Assembly (NCBI GenBank): GCA_028823075.1
Contig: JAPKCE010000036.1
Coordinates: 1 to 10,832, forward strand
DNA: 10,832 bases
Source of the DNA: Myxococcota bacterium
GTDB lineage: Bacteria; Myxococcota; UBA4151
Reading direction: 5' to 3'
A program made the translations under genes and the position numbers. Positions 1 to 6,646 of the stretch are shown here, one piece after another. The notes under the pieces were generated by a model. That model had not been told where the DNA came from, made no database searches, and saw only the letters and a program-made list of their open reading frames with translations. Every line of letters begins with the position of its first letter. Position 1 is the first letter of the stretch.

Positions 1-88
1 ATTCGCCCTCTTCGTCGTCCTCGTCGTCTTCGAATTCGCCCTCTTCGTCGTCCTCGTCGTCTTCGAATTCGCCCTCTTCGTCGTCCTC
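1..88 (-). repeat. 33-bp perfect tandem repeat encoding an acidic 11-residue unit in PilQ
   Basis: The same 33-base unit starts at 1 and 34, and a third copy from 67 matches for 22 bases before diverging. The period equals 11 codons, so any gain or loss of units keeps the pilQ frame. In the minus-strand reading the unit is GEFEDDEDDEE. Each unit carries one EcoRI-type GAATTC. The first copy touches the window edge, so the array probably continues to the left. Identity at the DNA level between copies suggests recent duplication or slippage. Confidence 0.95.
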
Positions 89-1006
89 ACCTTCTTCATC
101 CTCGACCTCGCCCGTGTCCGAGGCCGGATCGTCTTCAAACTCTTCGGCTGCTTCTTCGACTTCGGTATCGTCTTCTTCGGCGGCGACGCGTTTGGCGACT
201 TTAGGAGCGAATCGGACATCCCAAAACAGCTGCTTTCCTTGGGTCCAGACCGCGTCTTCGGCACCTTGGGCTATGTCGATTAAGACCCGGCATTGTTGAG
301 GACTCTTGGGGTCGCGAAAGGTCGATAGGCTGTGCAGCGGCGCGCGGGCAGAGTTGAGGTCCTGCCCTTGAATGAGGCGATTGGCCATGGAGCAGTTGGT
401 AATACGCAGAGCCCGTAGGCTACCTTCGTTCGGGTCGCGGTTAAAGCGCGCATCGCCATCAAAGGCTAGGGTGGCGCGCACGAACCCGCCATGATCCACA
501 AGGCGTGCATCGACCAGGTTTATGGGCATGAGCTTGACTGCTGGCGTTACGTTTTTCGGCGCTTTGGCAACGGCTTTCGGGCGCCTCAAAAGGACCTCAA
601 ACCCGTTACCGAGTGATTTGGGAGGCTTGTGGGACCAGGCAGATTCGTTGAGGTCGACAACGATGCGCAGTACCCCACCGTTGCGACTCATACGCACACC
701 GCTCGCCAATTTCCCTGCCTTCACCACGGCTTTCACGCGCCGTGGCCGACGAACGCCCGGCAGGTCGATGATCAAGCGTTGTGGGTTTTTTAGTCGCATC
801 AGACCGACGCGCTTAAAGGCGTCGTTGCCGCGCACGACGATGCGCAACGCACCGCCTTCTTCAATTACAGCCACGCCTCCCAAGAGATGTGCAGAACCTT
901 GGCCGCTAGACCAGTTAAAACGATCGTAAACTGGGTTCGCCGAAGCGTTAGCGCTGAGCCCCGTGAGCATGAGCGCCAGTGCGAGACTGCCTGTATTATA
1001 AAGCAC
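1..1006 (-). CDS. pilQ: Type IV pilus secretin PilQ, N-terminal part (runs off left edge)
   Basis: PilQ forms the outer-membrane secretin channel through which the type IV pilus passes. The gene is recognised mainly by position: it is the last gene of a pilM-N-O-P-Q series, 14 bp after pilP. The visible 335 residues begin with a hydrophobic signal-like stretch ending in Ala-Ser-Ala (about residue 23). An AMIN-like peptidoglycan-binding region follows (about 40-150, with RLIIDLPGVRR at 77-87), then a second AMIN-like region (about 160-272). From 275 to the edge the chain is almost entirely Glu/Asp, ending in 11-residue tandem repeats. The N0/N1 and secretin domains lie beyond the window. The start is GTG at 1006, with AGGGGG eight bases upstream; an in-frame TTG lies just before it. 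The signal n-region oddly has no Lys or Arg. The reading frame is open throughout. Identification as PilQ is strong by context and moderate by sequence alone. Confidence 0.88.
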   Translation of the reverse strand, partial: MLYNTGSLALALMLTGLSANASANPVYDRFNWSSGQGSAHLLGGVAVIEEGGALRIVVRGNDAFKRVGLMRLKNPQRLIIDLPGVRRPRRVKAVVKAGKLASGVRMSRNGGVLRIVVDLNESAWSHKPPKSLGNGFEVLLRRPKAVAKAPKNVTPAVKLMPINLVDARLVDHGGFVRATLAFDGDARFNRDPNEGSLRALRITNCSMANRLIQGQDLNSARAPLHSLSTFRDPKSPQQCRVLIDIAQGAEDAVWTQGKQLFWDVRFAPKVAKRVAAEEDDTEVEEAAEEFEDDPASDTGEVEDEEGEDDEEGEFEDDEDDEEGEFEDDEDDEEGE

Positions 1007-1014
1007 CAAAATTA

Positions 1015-1020
1015 CCCCCT
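1015..1020 (-). promoter_or_regulatory. Ribosome binding site that sets the pilQ GTG start
   Basis: On the minus strand AGGGGG directly follows the pilP stop codon and lies eight bases before GTG at 1006. It is the reason for choosing GTG; no in-frame ATG is nearby except an internal one at codon 13, inside the signal sequence. Confidence 0.7.
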
Positions 1021-1638
1021 TTAGAGTTCATCGGCCGGTCCGGAGGTTTTCTTTATGCGTTCCTCTTCGGGAATGTCGTTTTGTACATTCGCTGGACGAG
1101 GGTCAGAAGTTTCAATGAGTTCATTTGAGCGCGGATCGCTAACCATCGGGTCGTCGCTGCGAATACGCAGGCTACGGTCCACCACCGAGATGCGGCCGAG
1201 TTGGTCTTGAAAACGTTCGCGTAATAAGATGACGCCCTCGCGAATATCGATAATTCGCCCGCCATTAGCGCCTAGTTCTGAGCCCCTGCGAACAAAGTAG
1301 CCAACTCCATCTCGCGTTTCGACGAGCCCTACAGGCGAAGCGATTCCTGTGACCACACCGGTAAAACTGAGGTTGGATAGCGGCAGGCATAGGGGGCATT
1401 TTATATCTTTTTCATCGTCGTTCATGGTGACGATATAAGCTTGAAACGGGTCTCTCACACCGTCGGCTCGGTAGACAAAAGCCTCTTCGCTAGTTTCTGT
1501 TTTCGGAGCGCTTGCGTCGATCCTTTTCGTTGGTGCTTCGCTTTTCGAGCCGGCTTTGCCCGAAGAAGACTGCCCTTTCTCATCGCCGCAGCCAAGCATC
1601 GCTAAGGGAAGTAAGAGTAACCATAGGTGACGTATCAT
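1021..1638 (-). CDS. pilP: Type IV pilus inner-membrane lipoprotein PilP
   Basis: PilP is the lipoprotein that bridges the PilN/PilO inner-membrane pair and the periplasmic N0 domain of the PilQ secretin. The 205-residue product starts with a lipoprotein signal: MIRH, a Leu-rich core, and a lipobox LAMLGC with the acceptor Cys at 17. A Ser/Lys-rich flexible linker runs to about residue 55. The family DPF motif is at 63-65, followed by a beta-rich domain to about 165 with the typical L-x-x-L-x-F-x-G-V-V pattern near 87-97. The last 40 residues look disordered. An unusual CPLC pair sits at 81-84. The ATG overlaps the pilO stop as ATGA, and GGAGGG lies five bases before it. Order and spacing within pilM-Q support the call strongly. 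Confidence 0.92.
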   Translation of the reverse strand: MIRHLWLLLLPLAMLGCGDEKGQSSSGKAGSKSEAPTKRIDASAPKTETSEEAFVYRADGVRDPFQAYIVTMNDDEKDIKCPLCLPLSNLSFTGVVTGIASPVGLVETRDGVGYFVRRGSELGANGGRIIDIREGVILLRERFQDQLGRISVVDRSLRIRSDDPMVSDPRSNELIETSDPRPANVQNDIPEEERIKKTSGPADEL

Positions 1639-2282
1639 CTATTCCCTCCCCTTCTTTTCTTGTTGCGGGTCAGGCTTTCGATCTCCTCGTCTTTGAGGAG
1701 GCGAAAGGCGGCGATAGTCGCCGAGCCAACGAGCTGGTTGCTGATTCGTTCTTCGTTTTTAGCGGCCATCGACATGTCGACCTTGAAATGGATGGCCAGC
1801 ACTTTGATCAATCGCTCAAGATGGCTGATTCGATCCAGGAATTCACCGACGGAATGATAGCCTCCAGCAAAGTCAGCGCGGTTGATGATAAAGGCCATCT
1901 CTTTTACGCGAAGTTCGGCCTCAGGCCGGAAAACGCGCAAGTCCAAACGCGATGCGCTAGCCTCTTCGTAGACTTTGTCGAGCAGATCGCCGGGGTCGGC
2001 TTCCATGGGGATTTGACGCTCAACTTCGGCGACTTTAGCCTGTTTGAGCTTGAATTCCTGCTCGAGCACATGGCGATTGTGAATTTCGACTTGCAGATCG
2101 GCTTGATTACGCTTTTCCTTATCAATCGCAGAGACGACCTCTGTGAGGTCGCCTTCGACACCGCTCAGGGCAACAAAGTAGAAGATAGCGAAGACCGCTA
2201 CTGGAGCGAAGATGCCAATGAGCAAACGCTGCTTTTGAGCCGTGGCGCCCCATGCCTCAGTCAGTTTTTGTAGGCCATTCAT
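1635..2282 (-). CDS. pilO: Type IV pilus alignment protein PilO
   Basis: PilO is a bitopic inner-membrane protein that pairs with PilN through coiled coils and ferredoxin-like periplasmic domains, and helps transmit motor action to the secretin. The 215-residue product has a short cytoplasmic N-terminus, one membrane segment at about 20-40, a charged coiled coil at about 45-92, and a periplasmic domain with the family pattern GYHSVGEFLDRISHLERLIK (141-160). IPMEADPGDLLD at 91-102 is the usual break between coil and domain. The C-terminus is a basic tail, NKKRRGGNR. It overlaps pilN upstream and pilP downstream by ATGA, so translation is probably coupled. A weak AAAGAG lies before the ATG. Confidence 0.92.
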   Translation of the reverse strand: MNGLQKLTEAWGATAQKQRLLIGIFAPVAVFAIFYFVALSGVEGDLTEVVSAIDKEKRNQADLQVEIHNRHVLEQEFKLKQAKVAEVERQIPMEADPGDLLDKVYEEASASRLDLRVFRPEAELRVKEMAFIINRADFAGGYHSVGEFLDRISHLERLIKVLAIHFKVDMSMAAKNEERISNQLVGSATIAAFRLLKDEEIESLTRNKKRRGGNR

Positions 2283-2962
2283 CGTTTGCTCTTTTTCTTT
2301 TTAGAACCGCCGATGTCAGCCGGTTTCCAGCCACTAATTCGCGCGTACAAACGAAAACTCTGAACAGGGATCTCGGCCTCTTTATAAAGCACCTCTTTGA
2401 CCTCGCCGAACTCGACATGGTCAAATAGGCTGCTCCCCTTCATATTTTTGGCAAAGTCGGTGACGTCGCTTGGGCCCATGGCGAAACCTTGGACTCCGAC
2501 CGCAAAGATCGGCTCAGCTAGCTTGGGTAGCATATCCATCGTCACGCGCTCGCCACCTTTGAGCACCGGGTCGCGCAGCCCGAGGGGCTGTGCGATCGGA
2601 TAAAAGGAGAAGCCGGTAAGCCAGACGCGATTAGGAATATTGCGCGCCATCACGAGCATCACCTTTGCCGGGTCCGCCTTGAGTTTGTCGATAATCTCGA
2701 CGATCTCAGCTTTGGACGCTAGCTTTTCTTCCTCTTTACGCAGCTTTTCCAAACTGCCTGCTTCGCGTTGCAGTTCGGCCGAAGTCTCTTGCTCTTGGCG
2801 CAAAATACTCTGTTTGCTGCGCACGACATCAGCCACTGAAGCGTACCAACCGGATAGCGCTAAGACCTCCGCTACCAACACAAGCACCAGCAGCATGAGT
2901 TGCTGTTTTAGGGCGCGTTGCCGCGCCTCTTCGCGAATCGGCAGCAGGTTAATGCGAATCAT
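2279..2962 (-). CDS. pilN: Type IV pilus alignment protein PilN
   Basis: PilN anchors the alignment subcomplex: its short cytoplasmic N-terminus inserts into a groove of PilM, and its periplasmic part pairs with PilO. The 227-residue product begins with the diagnostic PilM-binding peptide IRINLLP (2-8). After it come a basic stretch, one membrane segment at about 21-42, a coiled coil at about 44-98 and a ferredoxin-like domain at about 108-212. The end is a run KKKKSKR that is not needed for the fold. The ATG overlaps the pilM stop as ATGA, with AAGGA six bases upstream. Length and motif order are typical of the family. Confidence 0.94.
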   Translation of the reverse strand: MIRINLLPIREEARQRALKQQLMLLVLVLVAEVLALSGWYASVADVVRSKQSILRQEQETSAELQREAGSLEKLRKEEEKLASKAEIVEIIDKLKADPAKVMLVMARNIPNRVWLTGFSFYPIAQPLGLRDPVLKGGERVTMDMLPKLAEPIFAVGVQGFAMGPSDVTDFAKNMKGSSLFDHVEFGEVKEVLYKEAEIPVQSFRLYARISGWKPADIGGSKKKKSKR

Positions 2963-4023
2963 TTACGGTCCTTGCTCGCCTGCAAGCGATCAAGTGTGCT
3001 GCGTTGCGCCAAGCCAAAAGCGATGGAGCCCTGGCAACCGATGCTCGCTAAGGCCGCTTTATCGACTCCGCGATGCATGCTGGCGATGGAGCGAAAAGGG
3101 TCTATGCGAGCAGCATCGAGCCCGACTTCTCTGGCGATGGACATGCATAGGGCATCCGAGTTGGCTGCACCGCCGCTCAGGAATAGGCGTTCGAGCGCCA
3201 CGCCGCCTTGGTCGGCGTGGTGGTTGATCAAGCTGCGGAGTTCGGTGACGATCTCGCCGCTGGCTTCTTCGAGCACACGCTGTACGTCGGCCGGTACCAA
3301 GCCGTCGCCAACATCACCGGTCTTAAAAGCTTCTGCCTGGGCGTACGGTAAGGCCAGTTGGCGCTGTAAGGCGTCGGTGAGTTTTGCTGAGCCTTGTTCT
3401 AGGGCGCGACTGTAAAGCACCTCTCCTCGGTGGACGACGGCAATGGTGCAGAGGTGAGCGCCGAGATCAACTACCGCAGCGACCTCATCGAAATGCTCTG
3501 GGTAGGCGTGGCAATAGGTGTTGGCGCTTGCGAATGGCAGGGTGTCGACCACAACAGGCCGAAGGCCCGCTAGGCGCACAGCGGCGCAGTAATCATCGAC
3601 CACCGTGCGCTTGGCGGCGACCAAAATGACATCCATCTGTTCGGTTTCGGGGTCGATGTTACCCATGTGGAAATCTAAGTACACCTCATCGAGATCGAAG
3701 GGGATGTACTGCTTGGCTTCCCATGCCAGGCTCTCCTCGAGTTCAGCTTCGGACATCGCAGGTAGACGAATGTGGCGGATGATCGTGGCTCGACCACCAA
3801 GGGCGATGGCGGTTTCACGTCTTCGAACTTGCGTCTTTGCTAGCAACTCGCGCAGCGTCGATACCAGGGCTGCCGAATTGAGCAGTTCTTCATCGACGAT
3901 GGTTTCGGCCGGAAGCGGCATCATACCCACATGGTCAAGCCTGAGTTTACGCCCTTTTTGAGATAGTGCCACCAGCTTGACCTGGTGCGAACCGATATCG
4001 AGTCCGAGGCTAAGTTTGGCCAT
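2959..4023 (-). CDS. pilM: Type IV pilus actin-like ATPase-fold protein PilM
   Basis: PilM is a cytoplasmic FtsA/actin-fold protein that binds ATP and the PilN N-terminal peptide, connecting the motor platform to the envelope-spanning parts. The 354-residue product carries the phosphate-1 loop GLDIGSHQVK (7-16), the PilM hallmark WEAKQYIPFD (101-110), the phosphate-2 motif VVDLGAH (184-190) and the adenosine motif LFLSGGAANS (280-289). The sequence around VPADVQRVLEEASGEI (243-258) resembles, from memory, the myxobacterial PilM. It is the first pil gene of the series and follows a 97-bp gap after tolB. A modest GGGAG lies 12 bases before the ATG, and a hairpin lies just upstream of that. The downstream end overlaps pilN by ATGA. 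Confidence 0.95.
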   Translation of the reverse strand: MAKLSLGLDIGSHQVKLVALSQKGRKLRLDHVGMMPLPAETIVDEELLNSAALVSTLRELLAKTQVRRRETAIALGGRATIIRHIRLPAMSEAELEESLAWEAKQYIPFDLDEVYLDFHMGNIDPETEQMDVILVAAKRTVVDDYCAAVRLAGLRPVVVDTLPFASANTYCHAYPEHFDEVAAVVDLGAHLCTIAVVHRGEVLYSRALEQGSAKLTDALQRQLALPYAQAEAFKTGDVGDGLVPADVQRVLEEASGEIVTELRSLINHHADQGGVALERLFLSGGAANSDALCMSIAREVGLDAARIDPFRSIASMHRGVDKAALASIGCQGSIAFGLAQRSTLDRLQASKDRK

Positions 4024-4043
4024 TGTTCACGCTCGCTCCCACA

Positions 4044-4076
4044 GCGAAGCACAGTCCGCGCACGCGGAGGCTTCGC
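4044..4076 (-). other. Two-tier hairpin in the tolB-pilM gap, in the pilM leader
   Basis: The 97-bp gap 4024-4120 has no gene. It contains a hairpin with outer arms GCGAAGC (4044-4050) and GCTTCGC (4070-4076), and inner arms TCCGC (4055-4059) and GCGGA (4064-4068) around a four-base loop. Seven outer and five inner base pairs are perfect, separated by a four-against-one internal loop. It ends 20 bases upstream of the pilM ATG. No T-run follows on either strand, so it is not a classical intrinsic terminator. It may be a processing or attenuation element, or a stabiliser separating tol and pil messages. No convincing pilM promoter was found in the gap. Confidence 0.6.
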
Positions 4077-4120
4077 AACAGAAAACGTCCCGAGCGGGTT
4101 AAAGGTTTAGCAGTGCTTTT

Positions 4121-5416
4121 TTAAGGAGCGATAAAACCGGACCAGCGCGGCGTAAAAGCCTGGCCCAATTGAGGGTTGAGCAAGCGGTGGTGGCGACCGT
4201 CTTCGCGCATAATATAGAGTCTTGGACCTTTGCCGTTGCGCGTCGAGGTGAAGACGATCAGGCGCCCGTTCGGCGCCCAACTCGGTTCTTCGTTATGGCC
4301 TTGGCTTTGAGTCAGCCGCGTTATTTCTTGGGTCTCGGCGTGCACCGTGAACAAGTCGAAGACATTGCGCTCGTCGCGGCCGGTAAAGGCGATCAGGTCG
4401 CCGCGCGGTGACCAGGCTGGGGTCTGGTTGTAACGCCCTTGAAAAGTCATGCGCCGAGTTTGCTGGCTGCCAAGGTCATATGTGTAGATCTGCGGCGAGC
4501 CGCCGCGGTTCGAGACGAAGGCTATTTTGCGAGCATCGGGGCTCCAACTCGGTGAGCTGTCGATACCCCAGTGGTTGGTTAGGCGTTTGACCAGGCTGCC
4601 GTCCGGTTTGATCAGGTAGACCTCAGCGTTGCCGTCTTTGCTCAAGCTGAGCGCCAGAAGGCGCGGGTAAGTGATGCCATCGAGCTTTACTTTGCCGGGG
4701 CTGAGCACCGCGCCGGTATTGAGGCCGGGCCGTTTGGAGATGGCCTTCCAGGATCCGCCTTGGGTTCCGGAAAGGTAGAGGTCTGGCCGTCCTCCAGCGT
4801 AGCTCGTGAAGTAGATGCTTTGTCCGCCGGCACCCCATGCCGGCAGGATGTTGAGCGTTCCTGTCGGGGTGACGCGTTGAAGGTCCGAGCCATCGGCGGC
4901 GCTGCTCCAGATGGTTTTTGATCGCCCCTCGCGGCGCACGAAGAGGATGCGGCTGGCGAAAGGCCCTGCCTCTCCGCTGAGATGCATGATGATGGCGTCG
5001 CAGATGCGCACCGCGGCGGAGGAAGTTTTTGAGTTTGGCGTGACAATTCGACCCTGGGCCAAACGAACGGGCTCGCCGGTGTCGAAAAGCTTCCAAACGA
5101 CTTCGGTTTGCTCGCCTTTGTTGGTGAGGTGTAGCTTGAGCAGGCCGCGAGCGCCGATGTTCTGCCATGCGCCCCAGTTAATCTCGCTGCGCTTATCACC
5201 TTCGCTCGGCGAGGCCAAAAACCCAGAGCGGTCCAGCAGTTTAAACATACCGGTCATCGTGAGCATCGCCTCGATACGCTTGCGAAGGGCAGCAGCAGCG
5301 AGCCCGAGTTCGCCGGCAGCAGCAACTTCGACGACGGCGATGGGGTAGGCGGAAACGGTAGCGCCGGAGACTTCGAAATCGCTGGCGAGCAGGCTTAGGC
5401 TGAGGGCGAGAATCAT
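4121..5416 (-). CDS. tolB: Tol-Pal system beta-propeller protein TolB
   Basis: TolB is the periplasmic propeller that exchanges between the Pal lipoprotein and the TolA energiser, supporting outer-membrane constriction at division. The 431-residue product has an N-terminal alpha/beta domain (about 24-145), then propeller blades (about 155-428) with repeated TolB/WD40-like signatures: SWSPDARKIAFVSNRGG (290-306), AWSPRGDLIAFTGR (334-347) and SWAPNGRLIVFTSTRNG (379-395). Length matches the family (about 430). The signal peptide is unusual: it opens MILALSLSLLAS with no positive residue. An in-frame TAG six codons upstream leaves no longer start. ATG overlaps the tolA stop as ATGA, and AGAGGAAG lies nearby. 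Confidence 0.93.
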   Translation of the reverse strand: MILALSLSLLASDFEVSGATVSAYPIAVVEVAAAGELGLAAAALRKRIEAMLTMTGMFKLLDRSGFLASPSEGDKRSEINWGAWQNIGARGLLKLHLTNKGEQTEVVWKLFDTGEPVRLAQGRIVTPNSKTSSAAVRICDAIIMHLSGEAGPFASRILFVRREGRSKTIWSSAADGSDLQRVTPTGTLNILPAWGAGGQSIYFTSYAGGRPDLYLSGTQGGSWKAISKRPGLNTGAVLSPGKVKLDGITYPRLLALSLSKDGNAEVYLIKPDGSLVKRLTNHWGIDSSPSWSPDARKIAFVSNRGGSPQIYTYDLGSQQTRRMTFQGRYNQTPAWSPRGDLIAFTGRDERNVFDLFTVHAETQEITRLTQSQGHNEEPSWAPNGRLIVFTSTRNGKGPRLYIMREDGRHHRLLNPQLGQAFTPRWSGFIAP

Positions 5417-6141
5417 GGCCGAAAGCTTCCTCTAACGCCGGCAGCTAGTTGTGCGGCGATTTTTTGGGGCGGCGCCGGGTAGCGCGCCGAGCGCGCCGCC
5501 GCAACGATGTCTCGATCAAAGAGGGCTTGCCCCGAGCTGCTCTCGAGGCGGACTTCGAGGAGTTGCCCGGAGGCGCCGATACGCAGAAAGAGCACCGCTT
5601 TAAGGTGCATGCGTTCTGCCTTCGAGATGGTGTCGGAGATACGATAATTTCCATCGGCCTTGATCGCTTGACCGACTTTGCTCAGGTAATTGTTTTGCAA
5701 ACTGAGCAGTTCGCCTTCGCTGAGCGTTCCTTGGTCTGAGCCGTCGACCCGCCCTTTGGCTTTGCTTGGCTCGTCGCCGGTTTGGTCCTGGGTCCCGAGT
5801 CGCGCCAGGGCATCGTCGGCATCCTCGGCGCTACCCATCGTTTCGAGACGCTTTAAGGCACTGTCGGCGCTGGTCTTTGTTTTTTTTGCTTGTTGCTTGG
5901 CTCGTCGCTCACCGCTGCGCTTTTTCTTCTTGGTGCGTACACGGCGCGGAAGTTCTTTTTTCTTCTTCGGCTCGCCTCGTGCGACCAACTCCGCGATGAT
6001 CGCATGGGGCAAAGGTTTAGCGGGGGCCGACTGTCCAGCGAGAAGCAGCGCCGAGGCGATCAGAAGGTGAGCGCCAACACTCCAGGTCATGGCTCGTTTA
6101 ATTTGGCCCCTAGGGCGCTCTTCCGGGCGCGGCTGCATCAT
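5413..6141 (-). CDS. tolA: TolA-like energy transducer (TonB/TolA C-terminal family)
   Basis: This protein probably couples the proton-driven TolQ/TolR motor to TolB/Pal. The 242-residue product has a basic cytoplasmic N-terminus and one membrane anchor at about 19-36 with the SHLS-type pair Ser21-x3-His25, seen in both TonB and TolA. After the anchor are a Lys/Arg-rich stretch (about 58-90, with KKKK runs), a polar spacer (about 92-145), and a TonB/TolA-type C-terminal domain (about 150-242) with hydrophobic beta strands LKAVLFLRIGASGQ (180-193) and RDIVAAARSARYPAPP (210-225). It is shorter than E. coli TolA (421 residues) and lacks the long helical domain. TolA is preferred over TonB because tolR precedes it and tolB follows, both with ATGA overlaps. 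No clear ribosome site precedes the ATGATG, which suggests translational coupling. Confidence 0.82.
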   Translation of the reverse strand: MMQPRPEERPRGQIKRAMTWSVGAHLLIASALLLAGQSAPAKPLPHAIIAELVARGEPKKKKELPRRVRTKKKKRSGERRAKQQAKKTKTSADSALKRLETMGSAEDADDALARLGTQDQTGDEPSKAKGRVDGSDQGTLSEGELLSLQNNYLSKVGQAIKADGNYRISDTISKAERMHLKAVLFLRIGASGQLLEVRLESSSGQALFDRDIVAAARSARYPAPPQKIAAQLAAGVRGSFRP

Positions 6142-6557
6142 GGCTTGGGCGGCTCTGGGTCTGTGATCAGACCGAGTTGACGCACTCCAGCTTGGCGTAG
6201 GCTCGCCATCACCGCCACCACCTCGCCGTAGCCAAGCGAGGCATCGGCGTGCAAGTACAGCGCCTTGCCCTCTTTAATGCGTGTATTGGCACCAAGTTTC
6301 GTGGCGAGTTGATCTGCGGGAATAGGTGTTTTCCCTAAGAAAAAATGCCTCTTTGCGGTCATGGTTAGCACCAAGCGATCGTCATCGGTGGAGACGGGCG
6401 ACGAGGCCGTTTCGGGGAGGTTAACATCGACACCCTGCTTCATCATCGGCCCTGTCACCATGAAGATGATGAGCAGCACCAGCATGATATCAACCATCGG
6501 GGTGATATTGATCTCGGCGACCGGTTGGTCGTCGTCACCGCCCAGGCTGAAACTCAT
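6138..6557 (-). CDS. tolR: Tol-Pal system proton-channel subunit TolR (ExbD/TolR family)
   Basis: TolR works with TolQ in the inner membrane to use the proton gradient to energise TolA. From the chosen ATG the product is 139 residues: a short acidic N-terminus, a single membrane segment (about 21-37) beginning INITPMVDIMLVLLIIFMV, and a periplasmic domain. The essential membrane Asp falls at residue 23, as in E. coli TolR. The family sequence QGVDVNLP follows the anchor. The ATG at 6557 is preferred over an in-frame TTG at 6587 because AAGGGG lies six bases before it. It is the first gene of the leftward unit. Unusually, tolQ, which normally precedes tolR, is absent: a divergent gene lies there instead. 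Confidence 0.92.
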   Translation of the reverse strand: MSFSLGGDDDQPVAEINITPMVDIMLVLLIIFMVTGPMMKQGVDVNLPETASSPVSTDDDRLVLTMTAKRHFFLGKTPIPADQLATKLGANTRIKEGKALYLHADASLGYGEVVAVMASLRQAGVRQLGLITDPEPPKP

Positions 6558-6563
6558 TCTTGA

Positions 6564-6569
6564 CCCCTT
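6564..6569 (-). promoter_or_regulatory. Ribosome binding site that sets the tolR start
   Basis: AAGGGG on the minus strand with six bases to ATG at 6557. The longer frame from TTG at 6587 has no such site and would add ten residues before the normal family start. Confidence 0.65.
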
Positions 6570-6574
6570 CCCGA

Positions 6575-6598
6575 CATCTTTTAGCAACAGCTAAGATG
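6575..6598. promoter_or_regulatory. Inverted repeat in the divergent tolR-ppx gap (possible operator)
   Basis: Within the 89-bp gap between the two divergent units, CATCTTTTAGC (6575-6585) and GCTAAGATG (6590-6598) form an inverted repeat with a four-base spacer. Nine pairs match, with two extra T bases in the left arm. The site is placed to bind a regulator acting on one or both units, or to form a leader hairpin in the tolR message. Promoter boxes in the gap are too weak to name: TTGACC at 6560-6565 has no good partner at the usual distance. Confidence 0.4.
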
Positions 6599-6635
6599 CT
6601 GGCTTCTTCCCCTGCTCTTCGGCACAGCGCATGCC

Positions 6636-6640
6636 GGGAG
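6636..6640 (+). promoter_or_regulatory. Ribosome binding site that sets the ppx start
   Basis: GGGAG lies six bases before ATG at 6647. This supports the short form of the phosphatase; the same frame is open back to a TTG at 6560, but those extra 29 residues precede the family start. Confidence 0.6.
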
Positions 6641-6646
6641 TTGAGC

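Noticed and set aside
1..88. Possible CRISPR array from the 33-bp repeats
   Set aside because: The units are directly adjacent without spacers and keep the pilQ reading frame, so this is a coding tandem repeat.
1512..2273. Long plus-strand open frame opposite pilO and the pilP start
   Set aside because: It is the shadow of two well-recognised family genes, has no ribosome site or recognisable domain, and spans the pilO/pilP boundary.
2640..3227. Plus-strand frame across the pilN/pilM junction
   Set aside because: Antisense to two clear pil genes; composition is typical of a shadow frame (Ser, Arg and Cys rich).
4044..4076. Intrinsic terminator after tolB
   Set aside because: The stem is strong but no T-run follows on either strand.
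5690..6070. Plus-strand frame with Phe-rich runs opposite tolA
   Set aside because: The Phe runs are only the complement of the Lys codons in the basic stretch of TolA.
6560..6565. TTGACC as a -35 box for ppx
   Set aside because: Five of six bases match, but the hexamers 16-18 bases downstream fit a -10 box poorly; the nearest better one (TAAGAT at 6592) is 26 bases away.
6558..6587. Longer TolR from TTG at 6587
   Set aside because: ATG at 6557 has a better-placed ribosome site and puts the essential membrane Asp at residue 23, as in E. coli TolR.
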